Positions 1 through 12,726 of a stretch of 64,000 bases of DNA are shown here, piece after piece; position 1 is the first letter of the stretch, and the number at the start of each line of letters is the position of its first letter. The translations under genes and the position numbers were made by a program. The stretch comes from Durusdinium trenchii (lineage: Eukaryota; Sar; Dinophyceae; Suessiales; Symbiodiniaceae). The stretch is from NCBI GenBank assembly GCA_963970005.1, contig CAXAMN010001325.1, forward strand, positions 147,329 to 211,328, read 5' to 3'. Below the pieces are notes generated by a model. The model searched no databases. It saw only the letters and a program-made list of their open reading frames with translations, and was not told where the DNA came from.

Positions 1-419
1 GGTAGTATTGGGCAGCATCTGGGCATCGTGTTTGTACCCAAAAACCAGCTCTCGCATGGTACCTCTCGACCTGCTACAGGGCAACTCCTCATGGGCCATA
101 GGTAGACTATGTGATACGCACGTTGACTTGGGTCTGACTGTCCACTGGGCCTGTTTTGACGCGTCCACTGGGCCCCTGGCATGTAAGGCTGGAAAGTTGT
201 CGCTAGAGGGCGTGTAGAGCATCCGGATCCCGCTGACACCTAACCTCGGCTGAGCAGCCCAATGATTTGATGTTCGTTTAGGTTTCAGTAGATGCATGGA
301 ATCATTTGCAGCTAAAAGTCCTAGTGATAGTGGCAACTGGGATCCACTGGGCGTGTTACATTGGCTTCAGGAGACAGCACCTTGCATCAGCCATCTCTGT
401 TTCCTTTCGCCGATGCGGC

Positions 420-3400
420 TCATGGCACGAGGCCTCCAGTTCTTTGAAGCGCTCTCAGCTGCTTTCGGAAGGCCTCGCGCGCCTCTAGGCACTCGGGGCT
501 GGCGGCCGCCAAGGCATCACCATCGGGGGAGTAGCCGTTGAAGTCGGAGCTCATGAAATTCAGGTAGAGCACATGCCGAGCAGAGTCCTGACAAAACATG
601 CTCATGACAAGAAGCAAAGCAAAGAAGAAAGTGTACAAGTTGGGTGGGGAGAGATGAGCAACAAATGCATCCCATGGAGTTGTTTGAGATCTCTGTGATC
701 GTGTGCCTTCCAAGCATTTGTTGGATTTCCTGGATCGTGCAACTCCGTTGTCCAAGGCTGACATTCCAAAACGATCGAAGGAGAAAAGACTTCTGTCTTT
801 GGTACCTTTGGAGACCTGGTAGGCTTAGACCAGCACCAGTATGTCACATGCATATTTGAATCCATTGTCAGTTGACAGTACACGATGATGGTTGTTGTGA
901 ACCTCTCCCCAAGGCTATTATAATGGAACAGTGGGTCGTTCGACGATGTTCAACTGATGGCTGCTGGCTGGCAAGCTACAGTAAGAACTTGGATAAACCC
1001 GTCAAGAACTTCCCTTCCACCTTCCCCCTCGGTATCGCCGTGCATCAAACCCGGTCCTCGGTATTTGCCATGCCCCAATGGATCGTCCTGGAGTCACCGT
1101 AGAAAACGGTACTGTATTCAAACCTGCCTTCTTGAAGCAACAAGCCACTCGTTGTATGGAAGGCAGACATCCTGGCTTCGCCAGTTTCCCCACTTTTCTG
1201 GCATGGCTGGCATATCTATGGGAATCTGCACCAAGGTAAAGGAACTTTGAAGCAGTTGCTGGTCAAGGAGCCAGAGCTCAAGTTCCAGGCTAATCTCCAC
1301 TCTCTGTCCCTCCCTGTCCCTCCCTGTCCAGGTCAAGAAATGCCGCCCTCACGGCCTGGAATCATACATGATCGCCTCTCCCAACTCCAGTGGCGCGCCC
1401 ACCAGCAGCCGGGGCCCCTCCACACTTTGCGGCGCCGTGGGGCGCCGCAGCACGCGCAGCCGCAGTGGCACGTGCAGACCCAACGGCGGGGAAGAAGCGG
1501 TGATGCGCCTGATAGGATCTGGCAGGATCTCGGTCACACGACAAAGTCTACTCTGGGCCATGGCCCAAAGAGTCCACGATCCCACACTGAAGATTGGCGT
1601 TGAGGGTGGCTGTGCCATCTTATCTACATTATGCTACGCTCTGACACTACTGCAGGCTGTGGCCGCTTACCTTCGCTAAGCACCTTCCATAACAGCCCAG
1701 CATCAAAAAATGATGCTCATTGACCAGGTAACAGCACCCTTTACAGAATTCAAGATGGGACCGGAAAGGACATGCTATGTCCGATCCCTTCTGGGACCCA
1801 TCACTATCCGTTAGGCTCCGGCATCTAGCCCTTAGCACAGTCCAAGCATCTTGTACCAGGTCATAAAGCTCACATCGTTGACCTGCGCATCTCGTTTCAA
1901 TGCAAATTGAGGCGTGTCTTCCACACCGGCCAGCCACGTCGAGCTTGGAAAAAAAGAAAGACCATGTAGGCTGAGTGACACTGAGTGAGTGAAACAAATT
2001 GAAGGATTCCCTGCCACATGGGTGCCGGCCCCCTGATTTCCCAACCCATTCGATATTCCACCGGAATATGGCATATGGGCGACGGGAACTTCCGCTGTCG
2101 CACGGTTGAACCAAGTGGCCGAGCCAACCGAAAGCTGGCAGGGAAAGTCAAGAATCCCATTGGAATGCATCTCTGTCCATTTAGGGAGTGTTGACCTAAT
2201 TACCAACCGTACTATGCAACTAGACCGGCAACAAAAGTAGAAGAAAAAGTAAACTTGTTGAAAAAAACGCCCAATCTTTCTCGAAGCGACGTGAGTGATC
2301 TCATCTCCGACTTCTAAGCCCAACGCTTCCAGGCTCAGTCCATCTTCCAAACGCAATCCCCGCACCCGGCAGTTCCGCTTGCCCAGCCGCAGGTCCAATG
2401 TCTCCAGCGGATGGCGTGTGGAATCCCACTCGACCAGGAGGGCTTTGCGCTTCAGGATGGTGCCGGCCACGAGACCTTCAACGAGGCCCGCCGACCACCG
2501 GGGCAGGAAAAAGCTCTATCGTTACATGATCAAGGAAAAAGCACAAACAACTGATTGAATCTTCTTCCACTGCTTCAGATACACTGGGTGAAGATTCAAG
2601 ACAAAATAGCTACAATGAAAGGATTTATGAATTCAGATGTTCTATAAAAGTAAAGATTTCTAAAAAGAGTCACGACAGGGTAAATGTTAAAATGAACTAC
2701 CAAGTATTATGAATAAAATGTTGACTACTACTATGTCCAAATTCAACTGAAACTTTAGACCATGTATGATAATAGTACTACTATATTGATATATATATAT
2801 TGATATATGTTTCTGCTGAAAGAGGAAAGTCAATGTCTGAGGGGCAGATCCTGAGAAATGGACGGATTTGTTGTTTGTCTTTTGTTTGTTTTGTTGTTTG
2901 AGATTTTGGTGACTATGTCACACAGACAAGAGATGCAACGGGAATAATTAGGCAACAATGACAACAATGAGATAATGAGATAGTAGTGCAAGATAGTAGT
3001 ACAATATAAATAGGTAGAATCATGTGCAAAATGCGCACACTGAGGGCGTGCTGTTCTGTTGCCGGAGGATTTTGCGGGGTAAATCACTGATGATCCCAAT
3101 CGTGCGCCTTCTCTCAAGGGCTTGAAATGTAGCTTTGGCTGGGGCAACTATCTCGAAGGTTGCATGATCATTGAGCTATTGTCTCAATCGGGAGCTGCCT
3201 CAGCCAATGATGTCTCTGGGGGCCTTGGCCTATGATAGTTCCCGACTGGACCTTTGAAAACGACGAGAGGCCACATAGAGCAGCCCGCCTTAAGCCTTCC
3301 AAAGGGTCTCGAATAAAGATCTCTACTGTAAGTAGTGTAAGCGGAGGGTAGTCCATTGTGCTGTTTTATCCGGATGACTCTTCGCTGAAACGTCTAAGTG

Positions 3401-5939
3401 GTGATAAGTGATAAGTGATAAGGGGTTGTCTTTTTAGTGTGTTTTTCTCCATTCGCCGCAGATATCGTGGAGAAAAAAACATTCACTTCTGAAACCGCCA
3501 GGGAAGCGTCGCTTCCGTGCATCCATGGGCGACTCGCCGTTGCAGCGCCACTTCCGCACCGTCGCCGCCGCTTCGTCCAACAGCTCTGGCTCGTGGTGGG
3601 TGGCCACACAAAGGGACCTCGCTACGAACGGGGCAAGGACGCTACTAGGAACAAAGGGCATCGCTACTAGGAGCAAGGACGCTACTAGCAGCTCCTGGCA
3701 TTGCGCTACTTGTAGGTTGCGGCCTTACGACTAGGAGCAAGAAGCTACTAGTAACAAAAGGCATCGCTAGCATTCGCTAGCAACAAGGACGCTACTAGTA
3801 CGGTCCGTCGGTCCGTCCACCGGGTGGGGAAAGCAACATCCCGGTCCTGAAGCTCATGGAGCTGATGGAAGGAGGTGGTTATTTGGGTTCCTTCTGCTTG
3901 GTCGGGCCCTCAGACTCACATTCACATGACATGGAAAGCGCCCTGCTTGGACAGGAAGATTGAACTGAGGCCACTTACTTCATCTTATCATCTCCAAGTG
4001 AGTGGAGACAGAAGACCTCCCCCGGGTCTTATTGTTGGCATCTGAAAGGGCGATGATTTGCAGATGTCATGGTTGGGATTGTGAGTTGGGATGGCAAACT
4101 CAAGCAGCAATAAACCTCAGGTGAATGCATTTCTTCATTTCTTCATTTCAGCCCTCTCAGCCAAACCCTCCTGAAGGGGTGATCGGTCAGTTCTGAATTG
4201 GGACCAGACCGGGCACCCAAAACAAAAAAAACAGGCTTTAAGGTCCTCAATTGCAGAATCATGGCTGTAACCCATGTGTTCCCCTGTTCCTCATTTCTAC
4301 GGTTTGTTTTTGCAGCTTTGAAGCCAAGAATGGGTGTCCAAGACTTTTGTTGAACATGTAACATGCCTTCTCGCAGACCGGGAAGGCGTTCTCATTGTCA
4401 TGACCTGACCAGTTTCGGGAAAGCTCGATCGACCTCTACTAAGGATAAGTTCGCCTGGACGAGCCTTCACATGAGCAGTGAAACAGGACTGCAAATCTCC
4501 ACTTGGAGTTATATATTTGAAACTGCGGATTTTGGACACAGCCAGAATCAACTCCAGATTGGCGCAGGCTGACCCAAACTGGTGTCGACTGGGCGAGGGA
4601 AGCAGTCGAGAGTTTTGTGCTTGGAATGTTCGCATTTGGCTGCAAATCACGTACCATCCAGCCAGTGGAACAAATGAGCCATCCAGGTGTAAGCGTCCCA
4701 TGATTTCCCGGCAAATAGTCTACCATCCATATGGATTCCCAACTCATCAAGCATTTATGGGATTTTCCCGCCGGCCCCACAGTATCTCTAGGACGCTCAT
4801 ATTCGGACTGGCCACAGTGGAGCGAAAGTCTCTCGCAATGGCTGCAGTGGGATGTGCACTGAGACGCTGCCATCGTCCTCCGTGTCGGTGTGCGCGTTCT
4901 GTGCCTCGGTGTTGCCATCCACCGTGATGATCAGCGCGCTTTCCAGCTCGAAATCCTCAGCTTGGAGGGGCTGCCTCTGTTTCAACGTGTTGGGAAGGGG
5001 GAGGCTGCCTCTGTTTCATGAGTGGAGGTTGCCTGGCACGTTCTACCCTAAACTTGGGAAAGGAAAGAAAGCGAGTTAAGCACAAAGGTATAGATTGAAA
5101 TATGTGCTCTCAAAAAGTATACAGTAATATATGCTATGCAACAATGGACGCATATGTAATAAGTATGCATAGATACAAATATTATGCATAACTATTTAGC
5201 GAAAATAACTTTTGAGCAACACGCCCGGCCCATCAAGTTCTCACTTCTAAGATTTTCCAGCAAGGCTCCTCTCCCAAATATTCGGCCAATACCTCCAGCA
5301 ACTCACCATCTTCGCCCAGCAATGGCAGCCGACTGAAGGGCTCCCGGAACGGCAAATGCACGGCGCGACGGTGGCCCCGAAGCTCGCCGAAGACGAAGGT
5401 CTCGGCGTCGGCCTCCGACAGGTCCTAAGTGGTGGAGGGCTTGTCAGCTCGGTCGAGGGAGGGTGATACAAACAAGTCACAGCTGATGGCTGGCCTGCGG
5501 TTGACGGTTGCTGTTGCGCTGTCGTTTGATTGCGGTGGTTCCGAAATGTTGCCAGGCTGTTGACATCATTCCTCTCGTTCTTGGTCTTCTTGTCATTGTT
5601 GTTGATGGTTCATGTTGATGCTGGTGCGCACACACACACACACCTCACTCAAGCAGCAAAGGCTTCCCAATCCAGTCCAGTAGGGAAAGACAGCACCTCA
5701 TCTCGCAACCTCACCTCTATAGTCTAACTTCGGGGTCCTCTATGTGGAGAAGCCAACACCTGTCACAACCGACATCGTTTTTCTTCCAAAACCCCCTGAC
5801 ACAGCAAAGCCTCCAGGAAGGAGTCTCGAAGCTCAGCAAGGCGGGCCTTGTCAAAGGCGCCCGGCACACATGCGGTGCCCAAGGCATAGAGAGTCTCGCT
5901 GACGCCTTCTTCCACGGTCTCCTCTCCTCGGTGGTCCCG
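420..5939 (-). CDS. Phytanoyl-CoA dioxygenase-like (PhyH) 2OG-Fe(II) oxygenase, C-terminal eight exons
   Basis: Seen: eight minus-strand exons join in phase: 5814-5939, 5245-5424, 4813-4955, 3496-3617, 2301-2475, 1356-1508, 1051-1087, 420-587 (TGA stop). They give 1104 nt, 367 residues plus stop. Donors are GA, GT, GC, GT, GA, GC, GT; all acceptors but the first are AG|G. Family knowledge: PhyH enzymes oxidise a substrate with 2-oxoglutarate and O2 on a His-Asp-His iron site. Here the start CVPGAFDKARLAELRDSFL fits the family N-terminus, NTEAQNAHTDTEDD holds the HxD pair, TIHWGMAN supplies the distal His, and RHVLYLNF carries the usual C-terminal Arg for 2OG. The 2301-2475 exon (LLVEWDSTRHPLE to ALGLEVGD) is an extra segment whose end faintly resembles a PDZ loop. 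The true N-terminus lies upstream of 5939. The substrate is unknown. The exon 1 acceptor (AG|C) and the GA donor of the 2301 exon are the weakest junctions. Confidence 0.7.
2476..3495. other. Intron, AT-rich, no gene seen
   Basis: This is the intron between oxygenase exons 3496-3617 and 2301-2475. The part around 2560-3010 is clearly AT-richer than the flanks, with runs such as atatatatat near 2793. No convincing open frame or RNA gene was found in it. Confidence 0.5.
3618..3795. repeat. CTAGTAG palindromic repeat cluster (copy 1)
   Basis: Short units built on ctactag/ctagtag, spaced by caaggacg and gcatcgctactagg, run from the oxygenase exon edge to about 3795. The first unit directly abuts the 3' splice site of exon 3496-3617, so the intron's terminal AG lies in the repeat. 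Confidence 0.8.
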
Positions 5940-6349
5940 CTAGACAAACATCATGAACATGTGCGTCCCTGAATGTTCACCCTCCCCAAAAAAGGAATGC
6001 GTGCTCCTTCCCAGGGTGTTGTGTTGTAACATTGTTTGAGTGTGAATTTCAGCTTATGGAACCACCGACGAAGCAAAACCAAGGTGAACATCGACGAATC
6101 AGAATCCGACTCCTAGCGACAGGTGGAGATTTGACGGTTAAAGCCAAGTGCCCTTGCTTCAGGTTCCTAGCTCTACTAAGAAGCTATATAACATGAACAT
6201 TCCACACATCTTCCCAAAAATAGAGGTCATCTTGCCGTCTGCCTCTACACACTCAGTGCGGCCTTCCCCCCAATCTGAAAGTCTCAGAAAGATTGTGAAA
6301 ACCAAAAAGGACTCCTCATCACCTCCAGGTCTCTCAATGTTTCCATTGA

Positions 6350-6560
6350 CCACGCCTGGTGCGCAGACCGCCACGTGCTTCGGCCGTCTGCCCCGGCGCC
6401 GCCGCGGCCCACTGCGCCGGTGAAGCTTGGACATCGGCAAGCTCGCGTCCACGTGACACCGAGGCGGAGGGCGCGGAGCGACCGCACCAGGCTCCATCGG
6501 TCCCGGTGCATCGGGAGGTTCAAACCAGTCCCGGGCATGGACATGGGCATGATAAATGCC
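6350..6560 (-). CDS. GC-rich exon candidate, frame unresolved
   Basis: A GC-rich block stands out from its flanks, and two minus-strand frames stay open across it. The frame reading HAHVHARDWFEPPDAPGPME looks most protein-like, but an Ala/Arg-rich alternative cannot be excluded. It lies between the oxygenase and the exons from 6869 on, so it may be an N-terminal exon of the same gene. No family was recognised. Confidence 0.25.
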
Positions 6561-6868
6561 ACAGATTTGCAGAGAGGTCTTGGAATCTTGGAATGAAAAG
6601 AGTCGTCTCCGGGTTGGAAGTGCATGAGGGTTTACAGGAGAATGGCTGCCGATTATCATGAATCCAACTGGGGCCAGACGGAGGGCTCATCCATGCATGC
6701 ACGTCTGATTTCAACATGTCACTGTCGATCCTGCATCAATAGTGACGCATTGTGTCCGGACAGCTTGCAAAATGAATGGAAGTCCAGGAGCACTTCAACT
6801 AATTTTAGGTTGCATAAGCATAGACGTGCTACTCTGGTCCCACTACTCCTTTTTTTACCCACCAGAAC

Positions 6869-9540
6869 CCTCTGAATCAAGGCTCCACTGCCCCGGACAT
6901 CCAACCGGGCAGGTGGCCCCACTGCCGTCGCCCCGTGTGGCGCCCCGTCCAGGTCCGCGGGCCGATGTGGCGTGGCGTAGTCCATCGCCGCGATCGCCTG
7001 CGCACTGCCCTCGTCGGGCAGCGCCAAGGCATAGAAGCCTCGGGTGGCGGCGCAGGGCGCATCCGGGCTGGATGATGTGGTTGGTGCAGATATCTTCAAA
7101 TCTAATATGTGATTGATATGTGAGTGATTGTTTTGAATTGTTTTGAATGGTTTGGTGGCAAAACTGGGCCACGAATTTGACCGATCGTTTCTCCAGGAGT
7201 CCTGGTGGTCGAAGAGGGGTTCTTCTGGGCCAAACTGTTGGGAGTTCATCGACAATCGCGCTTTGAGTCTAAATACGTAGGGAAACACGCCTTCGATATA
7301 TTTCTTGGATCTGAGCAATGTCTCCCTATATGCTCTATGACCGATGATGGTCCACAATTCCCTTTAGTGGGCTTTTGGGTTACTCTTCGAGCACCAGCTG
7401 CAAGTTATATAAAAGGGTCGGGAGGTTGAGTTGGATATTGGAAAGTCGCTGAAAGCACTTGAGAAGGATCTCTGGTCACCCCTTCAGGATGCAGCAGGTT
7501 TGAACTCTCTCACGTACACTCTCACAGTGTGGATGACCCAGAACCGATTAATGATGGGAGATACCGCTGTTGCAACGTGCACACCCGAAGTCCTAAAGCT
7601 CCTGGTGGGCATCTCCACCCCATCTCGCCCTCGGATTCCCCACCTCCCAGGTGATGTCTCATCACCTGAAAGCGCACGTCACACGTCACACGTGAACGTT
7701 TCGTCTTCGAGTCGTGGCGGGTCACATGAAACGGTCCAAATCGGGTCACATCTCCCCTCCCAACCGCAGCACCCGCCACGCCTTGCGTGTGGGGTTGTTG
7801 GGGTCCTCCAGGCTAAAGGCGCTCCGCAGCACTTCGTGCCGCTCCAACTGGGCAGACCCAAAACAGGTCGATCAGGTATTGGGACTTGAGGTGGGATGAG
7901 GCAAGAACGGGTGGGTGAGAAATTTTTGGGTTGGTTGAATCCTGTTTCGCGTTCTCTGGGTAGTAGGTGCTGTCTTGGGGCGGTTTCTGATTGATGTTTG
8001 GCGGAAGGTGGTGTGAGTTGTGAATTGCAACTGTTAGCACCCTACTCTGATTTGGGCCGTCCATTTTCAAAAGCGAGTGTATGAATATCTGGCCGTCATC
8101 CACACCGGGCGTTGGGCGCCAACGGCGTCCTTTGAAACCCACCCGTTGGCGCGCTCGGTTTCCACTGAGGACCATTCGATGATCCGGTGCGCCATTTCGC
8201 ACCTCAGTGCGCCAAGGCGCACAGTGCAGCGACATGTCGATGGGGAAACAGCGTTTCAACAGTGCCACATCGATGAGCAAAAATCCTTGCTCCTAGTAGC
8301 GTCCGATCGCTCCTAGTAGTAAGGCCAGGAGCCCCTAGTAGCGTCCTTGCTCCTAGTAGCGATGCCCTTTGCTCCTAGTAGCTTCTTCTTTACCTTTGGT
8401 GGCCAAACATTGGTCCTTCTTTCCTTCTTTTCGATGCACTGATGCCGCTGGGGACTGCCCTTGGCGAGTGGCCCGACTTGTTCATATATCTCTCCTGGTC
8501 ACTGATCAGGTCACCGACTGCATCATGGAGCCAAGCAAACCACCTGAGGTTTCCCACTGCTCCACGGTCAACGGCACACGGCTGCGTTGCGTGTTGGAAA
8601 GGTTGTAGGCCTAGGCCATCAGAACCGTCACTGCTGTGGGACTTCGTGGATCGAGTTCGAAGATCGTTGGGTGGGATGTCTATGCTTAACACTCCTAACA
8701 AAGGCATGTGGACACCAAAACCATCCCAAACCCACTGGCTTGTAGAAGCACCATCCCGCTCATTCTTCACAACTGACCTGAGGTCCATGGCCATGGATCT
8801 TGGATCCGTCACGAAGAGCCGAAGCATCTGTTCCTCGTTGAAGGTCAACGGATGCGCCAAGCCTCCAGTGTTGAACACGCATCGCCGCGTTTTCAATGGC
8901 TCAAGCTGCCAGAGGCCGTGGACAAGGGACCCCGGATTTCCATCGATCACTGCTACCAGTGCTACCAGTAAAACACACTTTTCTCCTCTCGGAATCCTGC
9001 GGATGGACGGGTGCCGGGGCCTGGCATCAAGCGGATGGACGGCACCGAGACAATGGTCTGGCGCGGGTCTTTGCGCTTCTTTCGCTTCAGCCTCAGCGCA
9101 AACCCCTCGGACTCATGGGGTCCAAGCAGCACAAGGACGGACCATGAGGGTAGGCCTAAATACCTGTGGACAAACACTTTCTGATAGGTTTATACCGTTA
9201 TACCAATCCATACTTGTGTCTCAGACGCTGGGTGATCAAAGCATTTCTCAAACCACACCCTGTTTTTAGCACTGTAGGCAAGCGGGGGAGCAATGTGCAA
9301 GCAATCTAGTGGCAAACAAACAATGTGGAGATCTTGGCGTGAGATGATTGGCTTCAGGCTGCAGGGTTTCGTTTTTTTTGAAGCTCGCCCCAGCCCTCCA
9401 GATTCCTTCAAGCTCATGGACTGCAGCTCATCTAGCTCATCGTCGCTGAAAAGGGTAGACACCGGCAGAATCGGCATCACCTGAGCTCGCGCATTGCACA
9501 AGAGTGGGACATCGATGAGCATTCTCCACGTGAGGTAGAT
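6869..9540 (-). CDS. Unidentified minus-strand exon group A
   Basis: Seen: exon-like minus-strand segments at 6869-7038 (GFYALALPDEGSAQAIAAMD, AG|G start, possible GT donor), about 7757-7847 (LERHEVLRSAFSLEDPNNPT), 8458-8543 (WFAWLHDAVGDLISDQERYM, AG|G start), about 8790-8945 (LTFNEEQMLRLFVTDP), about 9000-9130 (Lys/Arg-rich, FALRLKRKKRKD) and about 9395-9540 (STLFSDDELDELQSMSLKE). Each has codon-like composition unlike its flanks. They lie upstream of the PhyH gene on the same strand and could be its N-terminal part or a separate gene. Phases were not closed between them. The first resembles part of an RNA-recognition motif (the ALPDEGSAQAI stretch), too weakly to call. Confidence 0.35.
8283..8395. 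repeat. CTAGTAG palindromic repeat cluster (copy 2)
   Basis: Five cctagtag cores alternate with cgtccttgctc, cgatgcc and aggccaggagcc spacers. The block lies just downstream (minus strand) of exon 8458-8543, so probably in an intron. Its orientation is opposite to copy 1. Confidence 0.85.
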
Positions 9541-10201
9541 ATCTTTCTTCAACAGCAAGATCAAGCCAGTGTGGTTCGGGAAACGGCTTGCAATCTGCTT
9601 TGTTGGCAACCTAGGCCGGGGTGCGAAGCAAGTGCTGCTCATTGACGGAAACGTCTCTGAATTCAATCAGCCCGCTCTCAACCACAACTGCCGCTGGGCA
9701 CCCCTGCGTCAAACGAGGAGCCCTTTGGCTCATAGATATACGGACTCGGCATTGACGGGCTCAACATGAAACCCAGGTGCGGACGGAGTTCAGTTGGCAA
9801 CTGTCCCTGCAAACAACCAAGTAAGCGACCGGTTTATTAGGACTAAAGTTCTTTGCATGCTCGAGGAGCTGTTGTTTTTAAAACGGACTCGTCCGTGGGC
9901 AGCTCAAACCTGGTTCTCTAGACAACTGTGGCTCACCTATCATAAGTGGCAGGCAGGTCAGGGTGGTCGTACAAGTGGGTCCGGATAGAATGATTAATGA
10001 TTTGCGCTTTCTGCCAAAGGAGGTTCCTACAATGGAAGCCAACCAGTCACTCCCAGAAAGAGCAAGGGTCTATCCACTTGCAGAAGGAGAGTAGGCCGAA
10101 GGAAATCATGGAAATGGCATGAAATGGCATGACAGCTACCTCTGCAGTTTGTCTGACCACCACGCGAAAACCTGTGAAGGCCAAACCAAATCGATCACCA
10201 C

Positions 10202-12137
10202 CTTCTGAACTTCTCCAACTTCGTCAATCTGCATGCACCGGTCAAACCTGGGGCTGCCTGGCATCGATCGCATGGTCGCAGCATACAGTGCCTGTGGCAC
10301 CGTCAGAGGGTCCTCCTCTGGCCTGGGCCGCTCGGAGGCGGAGCCATACCTCCCAACAAACAATGCACCTGTTCTAGAAGCGTGCCAGCCCTTCTCACCA
10401 TATTTCAGTTGCTCCAACCCTTGGTTTTCGTGCCGTGAAGAAAAAGCCCACCAACCAAAACAGCTGAAACTCTCCTTGTCCTTCGTAGAAAGACCGGAGT
10501 TTTGCGGGGTCGGGTCCGGACCCCCCCCAGCATCGGAGTACCAAGGCGCTCTTCGGTGAAGGCGCGCAGCACCAAACGCCGCACCTCGGAGCCGAAGAAG
10601 CCCGGCGAGACCTCAGAGCCGCACCATCGGTGATCGGTGTGAAACGGGGAGAGATCATGTTGAAGGGAAGGTCCGTAGTAGCGAACCTCGTTCCTTACGG
10701 CCAGGAGCCCCGTTCGTAGAGATCGATCGCTCCGTTCGTAGCGATGCCAGCAGCCCCTAGTAGCTTCTTGTTGGGCGATCATGGAAGTCTGTGTTTCGGG
10801 CATGCCCGCTCGTGAGGACAGTTGAAGACACGATGGAAGGAACTACCATGAACCTGGGCCTCACACCACCAAAGGCCGCACCGGCTTGGCCTCAGGGTGA
10901 GCTAAGGCACTGGAGAGCGGAAGATTGGACATAGATAAATGAAGTCAAACCGAACTCTTCTGGTAGCTCGGGCCATTTGGGCAACATGAGACAAGGGAGG
11001 GAATCTCGCTTGAATGACCGCCCGCACTTGTAACGTACAACTTGGCACAGCATTGCTATCGCAGCTGAGATCCGCACTTTTCTGACCTTGCCCTTGCCTT
11101 TGCCTTTGCCCTTGCCTTTGCCTCGGCACCGCCCATCATGAAGAGTGACTCAGACAGGTTCTCACTCCTCTGGGGCTTTCTAGACACTGAGCCGACGACT
11201 GAGGCTGGGAGCTGGTGCAGGTGGCAGTTCCTGGGAACAATAGATCTGCCAAAGCCCATCAAGCACCCCCCCAAAAGAGGGTTCCGGCATAGATCATCCG
11301 TAGAAAATAGAGACGCAAGACTTCCAGGAGAAGTGGTGCCTCTACAGGTAAGACCTATCGCGGTCCGACCCACAGGACTTAACAGGAAGTTCTGGTGCGA
11401 CACGGTGCCAAATAGAGAGTTGCGACATGTCCGCCCTGCCTGCGGCATTAAAGGCCCCTCTTGTGGTTGGCCCATGTCCGTCCATCCTTCCTTCATAGTG
11501 CCCGGCAGTCCCAGGCTGTCTAACACAAACGTGAAAGTCTTATAGCGTGGCTGAGGTTGGGCTGTGAAATTGAAAGTAACCACCAGAAACGGCAAGCGTT
11601 CATGCGGCTGAGAAAAAACTAAGGCATGCCGTAGCTGATTCGAATTCGATAAACAAAGCTTGAGCCACATGAACGCGGCGCAGCTTCATTCACAAGGCAT
11701 TGGAGCCATTGGACCCCCAAGCCGTCCCAAGAAATGTCATGTGAGTTGGAACTCGCAGCTGGCCTACCAGAAAGGAAACACCTGCCTGGATGTTTCCCTT
11801 CTCTCAATCTTTGCTAAATCTGACTCTCACACACCTGTCCTACAAGCATGGCTCTGCTGCAGGCATGACTCCGGCAAAAACAGCCTCTCGCAGTGTTTTT
11901 CCTCCCCACGGATACCACAGCTCAACATGTGGAAATCATCTTCAATCCCTCCGGCGATGAGGTTGCCCCTCAAGCACAGTTTTTCTGTGCACCCTTTCAC
12001 CTGCAGTGTTAATCTACATTGATTGGTTTGGGGGCACCCTAAAATGACCTACCTACCACCGTCACCCGCAGCAATTCGATGCCTTCTGCTGCATCAACAT
12101 CATCTAGGTCTATGTACAAATGACGCCAGGCATTTGC
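10202..12137 (-). CDS. Unidentified minus-strand exon group B
   Basis: Seen: well-bounded exons at 12066-12137 (72 nt, ANAWRHLYIDLDDVDAAEGI, AG|G start, GT donor), 11870-11968 (99 nt, GNLIAGGIEDDFHMLSCG, AG|G start, GT donor), 10525-10611 (VSPGFFGSEVRRLVLRAFTE) and 10202-10368 (167 nt, GRYGSASERPRPEEDP, AG|G start, GT donor). Less certain open segments lie at about 10905-11080 (KWPELPEEFGLTSFIYVQ) and 11130-11600 (YKTFTFVLDSLGLPGTMKE). Composition and splice grammar match the oxygenase gene. No family was recognised. The run is probably continuous with groups A and C in one long transcript, which is inference from strand and spacing only. Confidence 0.45.
10667..10775. repeat. CTAGTAG palindromic repeat cluster (copy 3, degenerate)
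   Basis: Contains gtagtagcg, cgttcgtagcgatgcc and cccctagtagcttcttgtt. It lies about 55 bp upstream (minus strand) of the exon starting at 10611, hence within an inferred intron. Confidence 0.7.
11085..11125 (-). repeat. Hexamer tract (CCTTTG/CCCTTG)n
   Basis: Six near-identical hexamers. Read on the minus strand in the long open segment they encode alternating Lys/Arg and Ala (AKARAKAKARA). It could be a basic linker or intronic simple sequence. Confidence 0.6.
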
Positions 12138-12726
12138 CTGAGTGAGCTCACATGGGCGGCCACTTGAAGCTGGCCTCAGCTGCGCATTGTGCAATGCCTA
12201 GAGGAGGGTGCGGACCTTCATTGGCATTATTGACTTGAAGCATGCATCCTTCATGAGACTCTCTGGGACCGAATGACTGCGCCACACACCACCGCAGACT
12301 GAACAAAAAAACAAGCATACGGTATATATCCTCCCGTTGCCCTCAAGCAAGTTGTGTGCTCTGCTGTAGTCATCCCACTGGTGGTGACTTGTGGATCGAG
12401 CGTTCTCCATTTCGAGCGTTGCATTGCGATTTTCCCGGACAACAGTGTCCTCCCTCTTCGGGAGTTAAAAATCATCAGACCATTCTAAAGAGTGGGTCCA
12501 GTAACCACGATTGTACGAAATCGGTGGCAAACCAGTGCAAAATGGCCAGCCTGGCTCGGCCAGGCTGGTTCAGAAAAGAGTGTTCTTTCGGAGGTTCCTC
12601 ACAGTGGTCGTTACTGATGCCAAGCTGCTTGGACCACTGTGGAAGGACTGTTTGACCCTCCACCGACCAAGAATGAGACATTACTTGGCCCTGGGTGAAA
12701 ACTAGACATTGGTCACTCAGCTGAGC

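Noticed and set aside
7848-7895. 1-nt frameshift in a TTTT run joining SQYLIDLF to GSAQLERHEV
   Set aside because: An acceptor CAG at 7848-7850 lets the exon start at LERHEV with no frameshift, so damage need not be assumed.
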